A stretch of DNA of 64,000 nucleotides from Chloroflexota bacterium (GTDB taxonomy: Bacteria > Chloroflexota > UBA6077 > FW602-bin22 > CADDYW01): positions 19,633 to 83,632 of the forward strand of contig JAJPIK010000094.1 of the NCBI GenBank assembly GCA_021324795.1. The letters run 5' to 3'. The notes beneath the pieces are model-generated. The model had not been told where the DNA came from. It was given only the letters and a program-made list of their open reading frames with translations, and did no database searches. Positions 36,155 to 45,364 of the stretch are shown piece by piece (within the stretch, counting starts at the first letter, position 1; each line of letters opens with the position of its first letter). Made by a program: the position numbers and the translations under genes.

Positions 36155-36298
36155 TCGACTCACCTCGATGTCATGGACGGTGGGCGGTACCTGGCCGTCT
36201 TCCTCTATCCGCAGGGCCACGGCGCCTTCAGTATTGCCAGCGCCCGTGACATGATGGACGTCGAACGGCGTCGCTATCAGCGGACGCGAGAAGGGTGA
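36155..36298 (+). pseudogene. C-terminal fragment of a BrnT-like toxin
   Basis: The frame ends VMDGGRYLAVFLYPQGHGAF, then SIASARDMMDVERRRYQRTREG. The SARDMxDxERRRY end is characteristic of BrnT ribonuclease toxins (and of DUF4258-like relatives). The N-terminal half is missing, no ribosome site precedes it, and no BrnA antitoxin follows. The remaining gap sequence to 36495 shows nothing further. Confidence 0.5.
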
Positions 36299-36495
36299 AA
36301 GAGCAGAGGGCGCAACATAAAGATACTCGTGATGGATTCTCGCGCAACTATGCTCTCCACGCGGGGTACAGACGTGTTGTATGCGAAGAAAACAGGTGGA
36401 TAAATTACTGAGGCGGAAATCTCCTGCCGAAAACCTGTAACAAGTGATACAATCACGGAACCCATCAGGCGAAACTTCAGTCGAGGGAGGACGTG

Positions 36496-37521
36496 ATGAT
36501 CCAATTCACCGCCGACGAGCTTCGGGACACCGCGACCAGGATCTTTCGCGCGGCCGGGGCGGACCCGGAGCCAACCGCGATTCTCGTCAATCACCTGATC
36601 GACGCGAATCTGGCCGGTCACGATTCACACGGTGTCATCCGCATCCCCGCCTACATTCAGGCGATCCTCAGGGGCCAGATCCAGCCGAACGCGCGGCCGT
36701 CGATTATTCAGGAGACACCGGTGTCGGCGCTGGTCGACGGCAACTGGGCCTTTGGCCAGATCTCGGCGCGCTATGGAATCGACGTGGCGATTGCCAAGGC
36801 GAAGGCCCAGGGCGTCGCGGTCGTCGGCGTCGTGCGCTGCAACCACATCGGGCGACTCGGCACCTATTCGACCCTCGCTGCTAAGCAAGGCGTCGTTGCG
36901 ATGGTGACGATCGGCAGTATCGGGAACAGCACCGCGCCATTCGGGGGCCGCAAAGGCGCCTTTGGCACCAATCCGTTCTCTTTCGGCTTCCCGGCCGGCG
37001 ACCGACCGGACGTGATGGTCGATTTCGCGACCTCGGCGATTGCCGGGGGCAAGGTCCAGGTCGCGCGCGCCAAGCACGAGCCGGTGCCGCCGGGCTCGCT
37101 GCTGGACAAGAACGGCCAGCCAACGACTGATCCCAACGCCTACTTTGACGGCGGCATGCTACTGCCTTTCGGCGGTCATAAGGGCTCGGCCCTGGCGACT
37201 CTCTCGGTGCTCCTCTCGCACGTCCTGACCGGCGCCTACAACTTCACCGACAAAACGAGCCTGACCGGCACGTTCATGCTGGCGATCGACGCTGGCCTGT
37301 TCCGCGATCGCGCGGCGGTCGAAGCAGACGCCGACCGGGTCCTCGGCAAAATCAAGGACGTTCCCCCGGCCCCCGGCTTCGACGAGGTACTGGTCCCCGG
37401 CGAGCCGGAGGTTCGCACTGCCGAGCGACGGCTGAAGGAAGGCATTCCGGTCGCCGAGGATACCTGGGCCGAGATCGTCGCCGCGGCTCAGAGCGTGGGG
37501 GTAACGCTCGAGAAGAAGTAA
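36496..37521 (+). CDS. Ldh-family NAD(P)-dependent oxidoreductase (malate/L-lactate/sugar-acid type)
   Basis: The 341-residue protein belongs to the MDH2/LDH2 family, with the conserved GHDSHGVIR, the cofactor/active-site segment CNHIGRLGTYS and GGHKGSALA. Members reduce 2-keto acids, including keto sugar acids (for example YlbC, YiaK). The ATG at 36496 is 6 bases after GAGGGAGG; a GTG one codon earlier is possible. It converges exactly on the Gfo/Idh gene: the two stop codons abut. The context suggests oxidation or reduction of a sugar acid. Confidence 0.87.
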   Translation: MIQFTADELRDTATRIFRAAGADPEPTAILVNHLIDANLAGHDSHGVIRIPAYIQAILRGQIQPNARPSIIQETPVSALVDGNWAFGQISARYGIDVAIAKAKAQGVAVVGVVRCNHIGRLGTYSTLAAKQGVVAMVTIGSIGNSTAPFGGRKGAFGTNPFSFGFPAGDRPDVMVDFATSAIAGGKVQVARAKHEPVPPGSLLDKNGQPTTDPNAYFDGGMLLPFGGHKGSALATLSVLLSHVLTGAYNFTDKTSLTGTFMLAIDAGLFRDRAAVEADADRVLGKIKDVPPAPGFDEVLVPGEPEVRTAERRLKEGIPVAEDTWAEIVAAAQSVGVTLEKK

Positions 37522-38523
37522 TCAGCTAATCTCACCGGTCGCCCTCAACAGCGTTTCTTGTACCAGGATCTCGTGGTCCAGGCTGCGATCAGGCGGCTGT
37601 TTGCCATCGAGGGTGGCGAGAAACGCGACGAGCTCGCGCTCGTAGAGTGCCTGGCGCGGCTGGGGAGCGAGTGGGACCGGCTGCTGGCCGGCCTGGTAGC
37701 CGCCCCGGGCCTCGTCAAGGCAGAGCCAGAGGGCGGGAGCGGGCTCGAATGGCTCCATGATCGCCGAGCCCCGGGTCCCGTAGACCTCGAACCGGCGCGC
37801 CATCGGCCGCGCTTCCATCGCCGCGATGTCGACGAAGGCCATCGCCCGGTCAAACGCGAAGACGCCCAGGGTGTTGTCCGAGAAGGCCGGGACACTGGGC
37901 GTGGCGTCGTTGCGGAAGAACGACTGAACTCGCCGCGGCCGGCCGCAGAGCCAGACGACTTGATCAAGCATGTGCCCAGCGAGATCATAAAATATCCCAC
38001 CGCGGTGTCGGCTGATCACCTCGCGGCCGTTGCGCCCATGGACCGGAATCCAGGTGGACATGTGGGCGCGCACCGCGAAGACGTCGCCCAGCAGCCCCGA
38101 CTTCACCCAATCGGCGATCTGACAAAATCCCTCGTGATAGCGAAACATGTAGCCCATCTGAATCAAGAGCGAGCCAGCGCGGGCCCGGGCGACCAGGTTT
38201 TCAAAGCTCGGCCAATCGTCTCCAGCCGGCTTGTCGTACCAGAGGTGCTTGCCCGCGTCAATTGCCTCGCTGGCCATGGCCAAGCTTTCGCTGTTCTGCC
38301 CTTCGATCGCGATCGCCACGATCCTTCGATCTTCGAGCATCTCCGCGCTCGACCGGTACCAGTGAACCCCCTGATACGCCTCGCTGCGCTCGGCCTCGGC
38401 CCGGGCAGCCGGATCCGGTTCGTAGATTCCGACCAACGTCGTGTTCGGATTCGTCTGGATGGCCCGCGCCTTCCCCGCCGCGTGGCCATGCTTGGTGCCA
38501 TATTGCCCCATCAAGATCGGCAT
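37522..38523 (-). CDS. Gfo/Idh/MocA-family oxidoreductase
   Basis: The 333-residue protein has the two-domain layout of the family. The EKP catalytic motif appears as DKP in LWYDKPAGDDW, with downstream MGYMFRYHEG and the substrate strand GGIFYDLAGHMLDQ carrying Asp and His. The N-terminus (MPILMGQYGTKHGHAAG) lacks a classic GxGxxG, so cofactor binding may differ or be weak. It likely oxidises a sugar or sugar-like alcohol, or is a divergent member. It starts after AAGGAGGAAG. Confidence 0.8.
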   Translation of the reverse strand: MPILMGQYGTKHGHAAGKARAIQTNPNTTLVGIYEPDPAARAEAERSEAYQGVHWYRSSAEMLEDRRIVAIAIEGQNSESLAMASEAIDAGKHLWYDKPAGDDWPSFENLVARARAGSLLIQMGYMFRYHEGFCQIADWVKSGLLGDVFAVRAHMSTWIPVHGRNGREVISRHRGGIFYDLAGHMLDQVVWLCGRPRRVQSFFRNDATPSVPAFSDNTLGVFAFDRAMAFVDIAAMEARPMARRFEVYGTRGSAIMEPFEPAPALWLCLDEARGGYQAGQQPVPLAPQPRQALYERELVAFLATLDGKQPPDRSLDHEILVQETLLRATGEIS

Positions 38524-38975
38524 TGGATTCTTCCTCCTTGTCCTTATTTCGGCGTGCTTCGTCGAGAAGGGGCCCTCCTTCTACCGTTTACGTGTAGGCG
38601 CTTACCTTCTCGATCTCCTCGGCCTCGGGAAGGACCTGGATCGCCAGGCCGTACTCGCCGCGTGGGAGGTGGCGAATGGCCGCACCGCCTCCGCGATCTC
38701 CGCGTTCGAACGGTCGTGCGGGCAGCGAGTAAGCGCAACAACTGGCCGATTCACGACATCTTCCTAAGCTCTCGTTGGTCAGAGCCATTGTAGCAGAGTC
38801 GCGGTCGAGGCGCCTGGGCCCTCTCCCACTACAGCATCTGCTAGATCGGTGACGTCATGCCCCTCGCTCCCACGCCGGTTCCCCCGACTGTCCGAATGTG
38901 CTAACCTAAGCATAGCCCTGGCCGCCGACAGCATTGGCAGGCAGCCCTCAACTTTAAGCAGTGGAGGATTCACTC
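38524..38975. other. Intergenic region without a recognisable gene
   Basis: The 450 bp between the Gfo/Idh and NHL genes hold short open frames on both strands. One, on the minus strand, ends GEYGLAIQVLPEAEEIEKV near 38590 and reads like coding sequence, but its start half does not. I recognise no family. It may be a decayed small gene. A region upstream of 38976 should also contain the promoter of the NHL gene. Confidence 0.3.
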
Positions 38976-39854
38976 ATGGCAACGCAGGCGTCCAATCCGA
39001 CCCGCGAGTACGTCTACGATCCTTCCTGGGGGAAGCTTCCCGAAGGCCTGACCGACTGGGCCTACGTTCCCGCCGTCGCGGTCGATTCGCAGGACCGTGT
39101 CTTTGTCAACCAGCGCGGCTCGCCCTCGGTGATCGTTTACAGTCGAGACGGCGAGATCCTGACGACCTGGGGGGACCAATTTGCCAAGGGAGCGCACGGC
39201 CTGACTATCCGTCAAGAAGAGGACGGTGAATACCTTTACTTCGTCGACGTCGCCCGCCACTGCGTCGTCAAGACGACGTTGGAAGGGCGCGAGCTCTGGA
39301 CGTTGGGCGAGCCCGGACGCGTCGGCGCACCGGGTGAGCCATTCAACCGGCCGACGAGCATCTCGTTCACCCCCGAGGGCGACTTCTACGTTTCCGATGG
39401 CTACGGCAACCGCCGGGTGCACCACTTCGATCCGCGGCTTCGCCTGATCCGTTCCTGGGGCGAACAAGGAAGCGGGCCCGGTCAGTTTAGCCTGGTCCAC
39501 CACGTCTGGTTTGACACGCGGGGCGGCCAGCGCCGGGTCTTGGTGACCGACCGCGAGAACAACCGGATCCAGGTCTTCACCCCCGAGGGCGAGTTCGTCA
39601 AGGAGTTGACCGACCTGAATCGCCCGGACAATATCTGGGTTGACCAGGAAGGCTACATGTACGTCACCGAGCTTGGCGCCGGCCTGGCGATCCTCGATAC
39701 CAACGACCGGTTCGTCCAACGATTGCCCGGCGGCGAGGGTCGCGAACCGGGGAAAATCCTCAAGCCACACGGGATCTGGGGTGATTCCCAGGGCTCGCTC
39801 TACATCGGGGAAGTCGAAGAGGGCCACCGCATTCAGAAGTTCGTCCGGAAGTAG
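38976..39854 (+). CDS. NHL-repeat six-bladed beta-propeller protein
   Basis: The start at 38976 (MATQASNP) has GGAGG 8 bases upstream. The 292-residue protein is made of repeated blades such as VAVDSQDRVFVNQRG, ISFTPEGDFYVSDGYGN, VLVTDRENNRIQVFTPEGEF and IWGDSQGSLYIGEV, in the style of NHL/SMP-30 or amidating-lyase-like proteins. No signal peptide is present. NHL propellers serve as lactonases, lyases or scaffolds; no catalytic metal site is certain here. It is 39 bp upstream of the esterase gene and probably cotranscribed with it. Confidence 0.8.
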   Translation: MATQASNPTREYVYDPSWGKLPEGLTDWAYVPAVAVDSQDRVFVNQRGSPSVIVYSRDGEILTTWGDQFAKGAHGLTIRQEEDGEYLYFVDVARHCVVKTTLEGRELWTLGEPGRVGAPGEPFNRPTSISFTPEGDFYVSDGYGNRRVHHFDPRLRLIRSWGEQGSGPGQFSLVHHVWFDTRGGQRRVLVTDRENNRIQVFTPEGEFVKELTDLNRPDNIWVDQEGYMYVTELGAGLAILDTNDRFVQRLPGGEGREPGKILKPHGIWGDSQGSLYIGEVEEGHRIQKFVRK

Positions 39855-39893
39855 ACACTTGACGAGTGTCGACGGCTGAGACAGGGAGGAAAG

Positions 39894-40607
39894 ATGGCAA
39901 CTTTCGTGATCGTCCACGGCGCCTGGGGGGGCGCATGGTCCTGGAACAAGTACGTCGTGCCGATGCTCCGGAAGGCGGGCCACGACGTTTTCCCGGTTAC
40001 CTTGACCGGCTTGGGCGAGCGCGCCCACCTCGGAACCCCGGAGACCGACCTCGATACTCACATTCAGGACGTCTGCAACGTCCTTTTCTATGAGGACCTG
40101 CACGATGTGATCCTGGCCGGCCACAGCTATGGCGGCATGGTCATCACCGGCGTCGCCGACCGGATGCCCGAGCGACTTTCCCAGCTCGTCTACCTCGACG
40201 CGGCGGTGCCCTCGGACGGTCAGTCGCTCGCTGACGGTTGGCCCCCGGAGCGGCGTCAGGAATTGCTCGAGCGCGCCCAGCGCGACCCCAACGGCTGGCG
40301 CATGACTCGCCAGGCCCAGCCCCCGAATCCGCCCGAGATTGCCGATTGGGCGCTGGCCCGGCGGGTAGACCAGCCGTTGAAGACGTTCCTCCAGCCGATT
40401 CGACTGACCCGTGGCGAAACCACCCTGCCACGCGCCTTCGTCTATTGCTCGGCGGACAAAGAACCGGGCAGTCCGAACGCCGAGCGTGCTCAGCGGATCA
40501 AAGCCGACCCGCGCTGGCGCTACTTCGAGCTGCCGACGTTGCACAACCTGATGTACCACATGCCGAAGGAGACGGTTGAGATCCTGATTAGCTTGGCGGA
40601 CAGGTAG
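39894..40607 (+). CDS. Alpha/beta-hydrolase fold esterase
   Basis: The 237-residue protein has the oxyanion motif HGAWGGAWSW, the nucleophile elbow GHSYGG with Ser78, and a C-terminal His in TLHNLMYH. The pattern matches the EstC/salicylate-esterase-like group. It should hydrolyse a small ester or lactone in the cytoplasm. It starts at an ATG behind GGGAGGAAAG and follows the NHL gene closely. The RspA-like enzyme lies 98 bp downstream. Confidence 0.85.
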   Translation: MATFVIVHGAWGGAWSWNKYVVPMLRKAGHDVFPVTLTGLGERAHLGTPETDLDTHIQDVCNVLFYEDLHDVILAGHSYGGMVITGVADRMPERLSQLVYLDAAVPSDGQSLADGWPPERRQELLERAQRDPNGWRMTRQAQPPNPPEIADWALARRVDQPLKTFLQPIRLTRGETTLPRAFVYCSADKEPGSPNAERAQRIKADPRWRYFELPTLHNLMYHMPKETVEILISLADR

Positions 40608-40705
40608 GGCTCGGGAAGGCAGGCACAGGAGCCTACCCCGACTTATGACTTACCCGACCTAGCAAATGCTGTAGGAGATAACCAGACGACTAACTGGGAG
40701 GAACA

Positions 40706-41923
40706 TTGCCCAAAATCACCGCGATTCGCTGCATTCGCACCCGGGCGAACGGAACCTGGACGATCGTTAAGGTGCTCACCGATCAGCCCGGACTTTATGG
40801 CATTGGCTCAGCGAGCGATCACTACCATACCCCATCGGTGATCGCCATGGTCGAGCAATCGCTGACCCCGCTTTTGATCGGACGGGACGCTAGCCAGATC
40901 GAAGACACCTGGCAGTCCACCTTGACGAGCGGCTACTGGCGCAACGATTCGATCCTCAACACCGCGCTAGCGGCGATCGACGTGGCGCTCTGGGACATCA
41001 AAGGGAAGGAAGCTGGCTTACCGGTCTATCAGCTTCTGGGGGGCGCTTGCCGCTCGGCCGTCCCCTGCTATGCCCACGCTGTCGGTAACACCCTCGACGA
41101 GCTCGTCGAGGATATCCGACGCTACCACGAGGAAGGCTGGCCGGTCATTCGCTGTCAGCTTGGGCCCTACGGCGGGGGTGGTTTCGTTGACATAGCAAAA
41201 GCACGCCGTCCGGCCAACGCCTGGCCGCAGGAGCGTATCTTCGACGACGAGGCGTATCTCGAGAACATCCCCCGAATGTTTGCCTATTTGCGGGAGAAGC
41301 TCGGCTTCGAGGTCAAGCTCACCCATGACGTCCACGAGCACCTGCATCCTCACAACGCGGTCACCCTGGCGAAGCTGCTCGAGCCCTATCGGCTCTTCTT
41401 CCTCGAAGATGCCCTCCCGCCGGAGCAAATCGCCTACTTTCGCTTGATGCGCCAGCAGTGCACCACGCCGCAGGCCATGGGGGAGCTGTTCATCAATCCC
41501 CACGAATGGCTTCCCTTGATCCAGGAGCGTTTGATTGACTACGTACGTTGTCGTGTCTCGAAGGTTGGCGGCATTACCGCGGCCCAGAAGATTGCCCACC
41601 TCTGCGAGTGGTACGGCGTCCACACTGCCTGGCAAGAAGGTGGAGACAACGATCCAGTCAACCTCACTGCTGCCATGCACGTCGACTTAAAAAGCTGGAA
41701 CTTCGGCATCCAGGAAGAGAACCACTTCCGCCCCGAGGAGCTCGAGGTCTTCCCGAACTGCCCGAAGCTCGAGCGAGGCTACCTCTATCCTAACGACCTG
41801 CCCGGTCTAGGCATTGACGTCGATGAAGCCAAAGCCGCGGCCCTTTTGGATCCGGAAAAGGCGCACCGGTTCTTCTCGATGGCGGAAGATCGCCGCGCGG
41901 ACGGAACAGTGGTTCGACCGTAG
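40706..41923 (+). CDS. RspA-like sugar-acid dehydratase (enolase superfamily)
   Basis: The 405-residue protein starts with TTG at 40706 behind GGGAGGAACA. It follows the mannonate/gluconate dehydratase (RspA/ManD) layout: IDVALWDIKGKEAGLPVYQL, the metal ligands in LTHDVHEHL, FLEDALPPEQ and MGELF, and FGIQEENHF near the end. The usual HGPxD(V/L)SP loop is replaced by QEGGDNDPVN, which changes the active-site rim. It may therefore have weak or altered dehydratase activity, as many RspA-like proteins do. Confidence 0.83.
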   Translation: MPKITAIRCIRTRANGTWTIVKVLTDQPGLYGIGSASDHYHTPSVIAMVEQSLTPLLIGRDASQIEDTWQSTLTSGYWRNDSILNTALAAIDVALWDIKGKEAGLPVYQLLGGACRSAVPCYAHAVGNTLDELVEDIRRYHEEGWPVIRCQLGPYGGGGFVDIAKARRPANAWPQERIFDDEAYLENIPRMFAYLREKLGFEVKLTHDVHEHLHPHNAVTLAKLLEPYRLFFLEDALPPEQIAYFRLMRQQCTTPQAMGELFINPHEWLPLIQERLIDYVRCRVSKVGGITAAQKIAHLCEWYGVHTAWQEGGDNDPVNLTAAMHVDLKSWNFGIQEENHFRPEELEVFPNCPKLERGYLYPNDLPGLGIDVDEAKAAALLDPEKAHRFFSMAEDRRADGTVVRP

Positions 41924-41953
41924 CAACGTAGCCCCCTTGCCGCGCCATTCCAC

Positions 41954-41983
41954 TGCTAGATATTAGGCGAATAATATCTAGCA
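41954..41983. promoter_or_regulatory. Perfect 12-bp AT-rich inverted repeat, possible operator
   Basis: TGCTAGATATTA (41954-41965) is exactly inverted at 41972-41983 (TAATATCTAGCA) across a 6-bp spacer. The AT-rich palindrome stands out in GC-rich DNA and lies 225 bp before the GntR gene at 42208. It is a good candidate operator for that regulator or a partner. A terminator is less likely, as the stem has few G:C pairs and no T-run. Confidence 0.5.
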
Positions 41984-42207
41984 TTGGGTCGTTCTCCTCA
42001 TCGCGCTCGCCAGCCTGCCAACTTCGAGGATTGCAGATCCCCCATTCCCCACTTTCCAGGGCACACGGAACATTTGGACGTGATTGGATCTTGACGACCA
42101 GGCGGCAATAGAGTATCCTGGTCTCTGGTCGTCAGACGACGTGCTATTGTCGACAGACTATTGTGGACTAGCGACGCAAGCGTGGTCGATCTTAAGAGAG
42201 GTCGAGG

Positions 42208-42936
42208 TTGTCCGAAGGAATGCTGACATCCCAGCCAGTCTTCTTTGCTCCGCCGCCGCAGCGCGCCTTGCGCAACGATGTTTACGATGCGTTGCGTCGG
42301 GCTCTTGTCCAGGGAGCACTGAAGCCGGGCCAGCGTATCAACGAGGCCGAGATTGCCCGACAGATGCAGATTAGCCGAGCGCCAATTCGCGAGGCGATTC
42401 GCCAGCTCGAGCAGGAGGGGCTCCTCGAAAGCGTACCGCGGCGGGGAACTTTCGTTCCCTCTCTCAGCCGCGACGACGTCGAAGAGGTCTATACGTTGCG
42501 GGCGGATCTCGAAGCGCGGGCCGTCCGACGTGTCGTCCCGCGCTTGACCCCTGAAGAGCTTACGACCCTTGCATCATTCGTGGAAACGATGTGTTCGGCG
42601 GGTGTGAAGCGAGACCTGGCGATGCTGCTCGAGGCCGACATTCAGTTCCACCGAACCATCGTCGAAGCCGCCGGTTGGCCCCGCTTGCGCAAGCTCTGGG
42701 AAGGGCTCCATCCCCAGACCCTCACCCTTTACACCTTGAATACGCTGACCGATTGGTCTCCCCTCGACCACGCCCGGCGCCACGAGCCACTCCTCGCGGC
42801 AATTCAGAGTGGTGATCCGGAGGCAGCCACGGCGGCGATCCAGGAGCACATCCTTGGAGTGTGCGCTCAGGTGATCCGCCGTTTGTCGACCCCGGCGACA
42901 GATCACTCGTCACTTTTCCCGACTCCTAACCCCTAA
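42208..42936 (+). CDS. GntR-family (FCD) transcriptional regulator of the transporter D cluster
   Basis: The 242-residue protein starts with TTG at 42208, 6 bases after AAGAGAGG; an ATG at 42220 is the alternative. It has a winged helix (about 20-85, EAEIARQMQISRAPIREAI) and an FCD domain with Asp and His ligands in ADIQFHRTIVEAAG, HEPLLAAI and EHILGVC. It opens a run of co-directional genes to 50188 that includes a hydrolase, transporter D, a dehydrogenase and two isomerase-like proteins, so it most likely controls that cluster in response to an acid. Confidence 0.87.
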   Translation: MSEGMLTSQPVFFAPPPQRALRNDVYDALRRALVQGALKPGQRINEAEIARQMQISRAPIREAIRQLEQEGLLESVPRRGTFVPSLSRDDVEEVYTLRADLEARAVRRVVPRLTPEELTTLASFVETMCSAGVKRDLAMLLEADIQFHRTIVEAAGWPRLRKLWEGLHPQTLTLYTLNTLTDWSPLDHARRHEPLLAAIQSGDPEAATAAIQEHILGVCAQVIRRLSTPATDHSSLFPTPNP

Positions 42937-42951
42937 ACCAGGAAGAGGAGA

Positions 42952-43680
42952 ATGCCATTGAGCACGCGCATCGTCGATCTGAGCATGCCCGTCCACAACA
43001 ATATGGTTACCTTCCCGCGGATCGTCCGTCCCGCGCTTCTGATGTACGAAACCTGGGAGGAGTTCGCCGAGAAGATCGGTGCCGCGCGGTACGGAGTAAC
43101 CTCCCTCACGGCAAGCTACATGATTGTCCTCAGCGACCACGTCGGCACCCATATCGACGCGCTCAAGCATCTGCGCCACGTTGCACCAGGGCCTGAAGGG
43201 ATCCCCCTCGAGGCCTGCTACGGCGATGGGGTCGTCCTCGACTTCCGTCACAAGGAGAAGGGAGCCGGCATCTCGGCCAGCGAGGTTCAACAGGAGCTGG
43301 AGCGCATCGATTACCGCTTGAAGCCCGGCGATATCGTTCTTATTCACACCGGCGCCGGCGCCTATCAGGACGAGGAGCGTTATCTCACCGACCATTGCGG
43401 GATGACCGCCGAGGCAACGAACTGGCTCATCGATCAGGGCATCAAGGTGATGGGTATCGACGCAATCACCTTCGACCCCCCCGTCTGGGCGATGTTCGAG
43501 CGCAAGCAGTTCTGGGAGGCGCACCGGGTGATGCTGGAGCGTGAGTACTACCATCTGGAAAATCTCACCAATCTCGATCAGATCGGCCGCCCGCACGGCT
43601 TTAAGATTTCCGCTTTCCCAATCAGGTGGACCGGTTCGACCGCAGCCCCGGTCCGCGCGGTTGCCATTGTCGAAGAGTAG
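42952..43680 (+). CDS. Cyclase-family metal hydrolase (kynurenine formamidase fold)
   Basis: The 242-residue protein has the metal signature SDHVGTHIDALKH of the cyclase family, plus GDIVLIHTGAGAY and GIDAITFDPP. Members hydrolyse amides or lactones such as formylkynurenine or cyclic sugar-acid esters. It starts at an ATG after AAGAGGAG, 15 bp behind the GntR gene, and precedes transporter D. In this context lactone or amide opening of an imported compound is plausible, but this is inference. Confidence 0.85.
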   Translation: MPLSTRIVDLSMPVHNNMVTFPRIVRPALLMYETWEEFAEKIGAARYGVTSLTASYMIVLSDHVGTHIDALKHLRHVAPGPEGIPLEACYGDGVVLDFRHKEKGAGISASEVQQELERIDYRLKPGDIVLIHTGAGAYQDEERYLTDHCGMTAEATNWLIDQGIKVMGIDAITFDPPVWAMFERKQFWEAHRVMLEREYYHLENLTNLDQIGRPHGFKISAFPIRWTGSTAAPVRAVAIVEE

Positions 43681-43741
43681 CGACGATTCGAACCGATTTT
43701 CGTGCATGGAACGCACAATTTGGTCAAAGGAGATTGCAGCC

Positions 43742-45355
43742 ATGGCTAATGGGAATGCTTCCTTTTCACGACGGAGTGCTCTGAAGCTGCTCGGTCTGGG
43801 CGCCGGGAGCGCGATCTTCGCGAACCTGCTCGCCGCCTGCAGCCAATCTGCCCCGGCGAGCCCGACGACCGCTCCAAGCACCGCGGCCGGTCCGACGAGT
43901 GCGCCAACCAGCGCCCCGCCGACCACTGCGCCGACCACTGCCCCGACAAGCGCACCGACGACCCCGACGACGGCAGCGAGTCCAACGACCGCGGCCGCGG
44001 TGGCACCAACCGCCGCGACGAGTGGGGCCGCGACGACCAGCGCGGCTTCGGCCGGGGCGGTCGTCCCCAGCGCCGCGAAAGGGAGTCTACCCGCCACGAC
44101 TATTACTATCGCCTTTTTCGCCGGCCCGGAGGCCGACGCCCACGTGCGCCTCGCCCCCAAATTCACCGAGCTGACCGGGGGCAAGGTCCAGGTCAAGGTC
44201 GATCAAATCGCGCGCGACGACTATGACGCCAAGTGGCTTGCCACCATGCAGTCACACTCGACAAGCTGGGATGTGATCCACGACAACGCGTCTCGGTTCA
44301 AGCTGAGTGGACCGGCCGGCTTCTTCGCTCCGTTAGATAAGTTTATGAGCAACAAGGACCTCTTCAACGCCGACGCCTTCAACGCGGGAGACTTTCCGCC
44401 GGCCCTGCTCCAGCTCTTCCAATATCAGGGAAAGCAGATGCTCTTTCCCCAGGAAGCCAGCGCGCTGATGCTCTTCTATCGCACCGACCTGCTCCAAAAG
44501 TACGCGGGCATCGACGGACCACCCGAGACCGGTTGGGACTGGGATACGCTGATTAGTCTCTGCAAATCGATGCTGCCGAAAATCCAGGCTGCTGGAGTGA
44601 AAAATCTCTATCCGTTGCTTCTCGGGGTGAAGTCAACCAGTCACGCCGGGATTCATGCTCTCCAATCCGTCTGGGGCGCCGGGCAGGAAGCGTTCGATGC
44701 CACGTTCCATCCGCAGTTCAGTCAGCCAAAATCTGTCGATATTATGACAAAGACGACAGACATGCTGCTGAAAGACAAGATCGTCTCGCCTGCAATCACC
44801 GGCGACGAGTATCCGGAGGTTCTCACTGCTTACCAACAAGGGCAGGCAGTTATCGCCCTCCAATGGAACGCTGCCGCGCCCACCGTGCTCGACCCCAAGG
44901 CATCGCCGCAGACGGCCGGTAAGACCGCGTTCAATCTCTACCCGTACGTCAAGGCGGCCGGCCCGGACGTGAACCGGGTTTACCCCTCGGTCCACGCCGT
45001 CGGCGTGTCGGCTTTCGGCAAGCAGCAGGACGTCGCCTTCGAGTACGTGGCCTGGTTCACCAGCCCGGGGACGGCGAGAGATTATGTAACGAACGGCGGT
45101 GGCTCGTCGGGACGGAAGTCGCTCCTGACCGATCCGGACATCGTCAAGGCAAATCCTCAATACCCTTGGCTGCTGAAAGGCCTTGCCCAATACCACGCGA
45201 TGCCGGACATGACGGCCGACGATTATGTCGTGACCAATCTGCTCAGTCCGGACATCAATGCGATCTGGACCGGCCAAGTCCCGGTGAAGGATGGCCTGGC
45301 CAAGACGGACAAGGACATCACGACCTATCTGCAGCAGAAGGGGATTCTGAAGTAA
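43742..45355 (+). CDS. ABC transporter D: sugar-binding lipoprotein
   Basis: The start at 43742 (MANGNASFSRRSALK) has AAAGGAG upstream; the 67 earlier codons overlap the hydrolase gene. The signal is twin-Arg-like, with a lipobox at Cys33 (NLLAACSQ). A long Thr/Ala/Pro linker runs to about residue 115, then a solute-binding domain starts at TITIAFFAGPEAD. At 537 residues it is the largest binding protein here. It belongs to the GntR/cyclase operon and supplies the permeases 9 bp downstream. Confidence 0.88.
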   Translation: MANGNASFSRRSALKLLGLGAGSAIFANLLAACSQSAPASPTTAPSTAAGPTSAPTSAPPTTAPTTAPTSAPTTPTTAASPTTAAAVAPTAATSGAATTSAASAGAVVPSAAKGSLPATTITIAFFAGPEADAHVRLAPKFTELTGGKVQVKVDQIARDDYDAKWLATMQSHSTSWDVIHDNASRFKLSGPAGFFAPLDKFMSNKDLFNADAFNAGDFPPALLQLFQYQGKQMLFPQEASALMLFYRTDLLQKYAGIDGPPETGWDWDTLISLCKSMLPKIQAAGVKNLYPLLLGVKSTSHAGIHALQSVWGAGQEAFDATFHPQFSQPKSVDIMTKTTDMLLKDKIVSPAITGDEYPEVLTAYQQGQAVIALQWNAAAPTVLDPKASPQTAGKTAFNLYPYVKAAGPDVNRVYPSVHAVGVSAFGKQQDVAFEYVAWFTSPGTARDYVTNGGGSSGRKSLLTDPDIVKANPQYPWLLKGLAQYHAMPDMTADDYVVTNLLSPDINAIWTGQVPVKDGLAKTDKDITTYLQQKGILK

Positions 45356-45364
45356 GGAAAAACG

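Noticed and set aside
38970..40559. A 529-codon minus-strand frame opposite the NHL and esterase genes
   Set aside because: Both plus-strand genes have clear motifs and starts. The long open frame results from codon bias in the third position.
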